Shown here: positions 62,964-64,000 of the stretch, in pieces
Position numbering within the stretch: position 1 is the stretch's first letter
Layout: the number at the start of each line of letters is the position of its first letter
Source of the DNA: Helichrysum umbraculigerum
Taxonomy: Eukaryota; Streptophyta; Magnoliopsida; Asterales; Asteraceae
Length of the DNA stretch: 64,000 nt
Reading direction: 5' to 3'
NCBI GenBank assembly: GCA_949592205.1
Contig: CATIUR010000005.1
Span: 112,791,777-112,855,776, forward strand
Notes under the pieces: generated by a model
Database searches by the model: none
What the model was told of the DNA's origin: nothing
The model's input: the letters and a program-made list of their open reading frames with translations, nothing else
Program-made: the position numbers and the translations under genes

Positions 62964-64000
62964 TTCGGCGTGTTAACATTTGAAGAATTTTGTAAATAAG
63001 TTCTTCAATTTTAAGTGTTCACCATAAAGATTGAAACATTAATAATATAAACTGATTTTAAATAATCTTACTAAAAGAATTTCTTATAAAAAACAATAAA
63101 GTTTGAAACTTTATTGCTAGATAACCCTTTTCTCTTCGGCGTACTAACATTTGAAGAATTTTATAAATAAGTTGTTAAATTTGAAGTGTTTCACAATAAA
63201 GCTTGTAACTTTAATGATATAAATTGAATTTAAATAATATTACTAAAAGAAATTCTTAATAAAATAAAAAATTATGAAACATGATTGCAAGATAACCGTT
63301 TTGTATTCGGCGTACTAACATTTGAAGAATTTTGTAAATAATTTGTAGAATTTTAAGTGTTTCACAATAAAGCTTGAAACTTTAATGATATAAATTGATT
63401 TTAAATAATCTTATTAAGATAATTTCTTATAAAAAACAATAAAGTTTGAAACATTATTGCTAGATAACCCCTTTTTCTTCGGCGTACTAACATTTGAAGA
63501 ATTTTGTAAAAAAGTTATTGAAATTTAAGTTTTTCACAATAAAGCTTGAAACTTTAAAGATATAAATCGATTTTAAATATTCTTGCTAAAAGAATTTCTT
63601 ATAAAAAATAATAAACTTTGAAACTTTATTGCTAGATAACATTTTTTTCTTCGACATACTAACATTTTATGAATTTTATAAAAAAGTTGTTGAATTTTAA
63701 GTGTTTCACAATAAAGCGTGAAACTTTAATGATATAAAATGAATCTAAATAATATAACTAAAATAAATTCTTAAAAAAACAAAAAAGTATGAAAAATAAA
63801 TGCAAAATAACCGTTTTGTATTCGTCGTACTAAGTTGTAGAATTTTGTAAATAAGTTGTTGATTTTAAGTGTTTCACAATAAAGTTTGTAACTTTAATGA
63901 TATAAAGTGATTTTAAATAATCTTACTAAACTAATTTATTATAAAAAACAATAAAGTTAAAAAATTTATTGCTAGATAACCCTTTTTTCTTCGGCGTACT
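62964..64000 (+). repeat. HOR unit U39: partial, cut by the window end
   Basis: Begins M1 with GTGTTAAC, TTCTTCAATTTT and GAAACATTAATAAT as in U37, and runs through M6 (box TTCGTCG) to the first bases of M7. The array clearly continues to the right. Confidence 0.93.

Larger units (their letters stand above)
1..64000 (+). repeat. AT-rich 171/172-bp satellite DNA array with higher-order repeat structure
   Basis: Every part of the window can be assigned to a head-to-tail monomer of about 171-172 bp that starts with the box TTCGGCGTACTAACATTT or a close variant. Monomers are organised into 11-monomer higher-order repeats of about 1.89 kb and shortened or lengthened derivatives of 1,373, 1,636 and 2,325 bp. 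All copies lie in the same orientation. No unique DNA, transposon or coding gene interrupts the array, and both ends are still satellite. Stop codons are dense in all frames. Such arrays typically form centromeric or other constitutive heterochromatin in eukaryotes; that role here is inference from structure only. I do not recognise the family or the host. Confidence 0.97.

Noticed and set aside
1..64000. CRISPR array
   Set aside because: The repeat unit is 171-172 bp with no unique spacers between short repeats, and every base belongs to the monomer itself.
1..64000. Primate alpha satellite, suggested by the 171-bp monomer
   Set aside because: The monomer sequence and its ~80% AT content do not resemble alpha satellite, and the full CENP-B box is absent. 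Monomer length alone is shared by unrelated satellites that wrap one nucleosome.
1..64000. Bacterial, phage or organelle sequence
   Set aside because: A 64-kb head-to-tail array of 171-bp monomers without genes is not known from these genomes; there are no tRNAs, rRNAs or replication genes.
1..64000. Known plant or nematode satellites with ~172-bp monomers (for example Tyba of Rhynchospora, Meloidogyne satellites)
   Set aside because: Monomer length fits, but I cannot match the sequence to any of them from memory; a database search is needed, so no family name is given.
1..64000. The whole pattern as an assembly artefact
   Set aside because: Many private variants distinguish neighbouring units and recur at consistent offsets, which argues for a real, well-resolved array. 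Local errors, especially at U1/U2 and U15-U17, cannot be excluded without reads.

Overview
The whole 64-kb window is one uninterrupted, head-to-tail tandem array of an AT-rich satellite DNA. I see no genes, RNA genes, mobile elements, unique sequence or inversions, and the array runs off both ends. The monomer is 171-172 bp. One representative copy (monomer 7) has 35 G+C in 172 bases, about 80% AT. The structure points to a eukaryotic chromosome, with a centromere or other heterochromatic block the most likely setting. I cannot name the species. The sequence is not primate alpha satellite despite the matching monomer length. Substitutions at CpG sites in the one conserved box suggest a host that methylates cytosine.

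I number monomers from a conserved box, TTCGGCGTACTAACATTT. Eleven distinguishable monomers (M1-M11) form a higher-order repeat (HOR) of about 1,886-1,891 bp, and M1 is recognised by TTCGGCGTATTAAC after ATTTTGTTTTGCAAAATAACC. Monomers end in one of two ways. Type a (M1, M3, M4, M6, M7, M8, M10) ends in ..TTGCTAGATAACCC + T-run + C. Type b (M2, M5, M9, M11) ends in ..GCAAAATAACCGTTTTGTA. M3-M6 and M7-M10 are paralogous four-monomer blocks, and M2 and M11 are paralogous.

Layout, using 39 HOR units (U1-U39) that start at the M1 box: (i) 1-9,491, five canonical 11-mers (U1-U5). (ii) 9,492-15,338, an expanded 2,325-bp unit, the first 1,636-bp deletion unit and an 11-mer. (iii) 15,339-24,604, a tandem duplication of a 4,633-bp block of three units (1,373 + 1,886 + 1,374 bp). 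(iv) 24,605-29,519, three 1,638-bp deletion units. (v) 29,520-38,966, 11-mers arranged as two copies of a 3,778-bp two-unit block plus one more. (vi) 38,967-42,487, one deletion unit and one 11-mer, a second copy of material near 11-15 kb. (vii) 42,488-58,845, ten consecutive ~1,636-bp deletion units that share private variants. (viii) 58,846-64,000, a 2,059-bp block (11-mer plus one extra hybrid monomer) repeated twice and then cut by the window end.

The window works as a record of satellite evolution. There is a canonical 11-mer and four length derivatives with sequence-definable junctions: an M4/M5 deletion, an M3/M6 in-register deletion, an M10/M6 four-monomer gain and an M1/M11 one-monomer gain. 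Several of these were re-amplified as larger repeats. Three of the four junctions fall in the same short stretch of the monomer. All coordinates come from reading by eye; identities were judged from diagnostic variants, not from an alignment.
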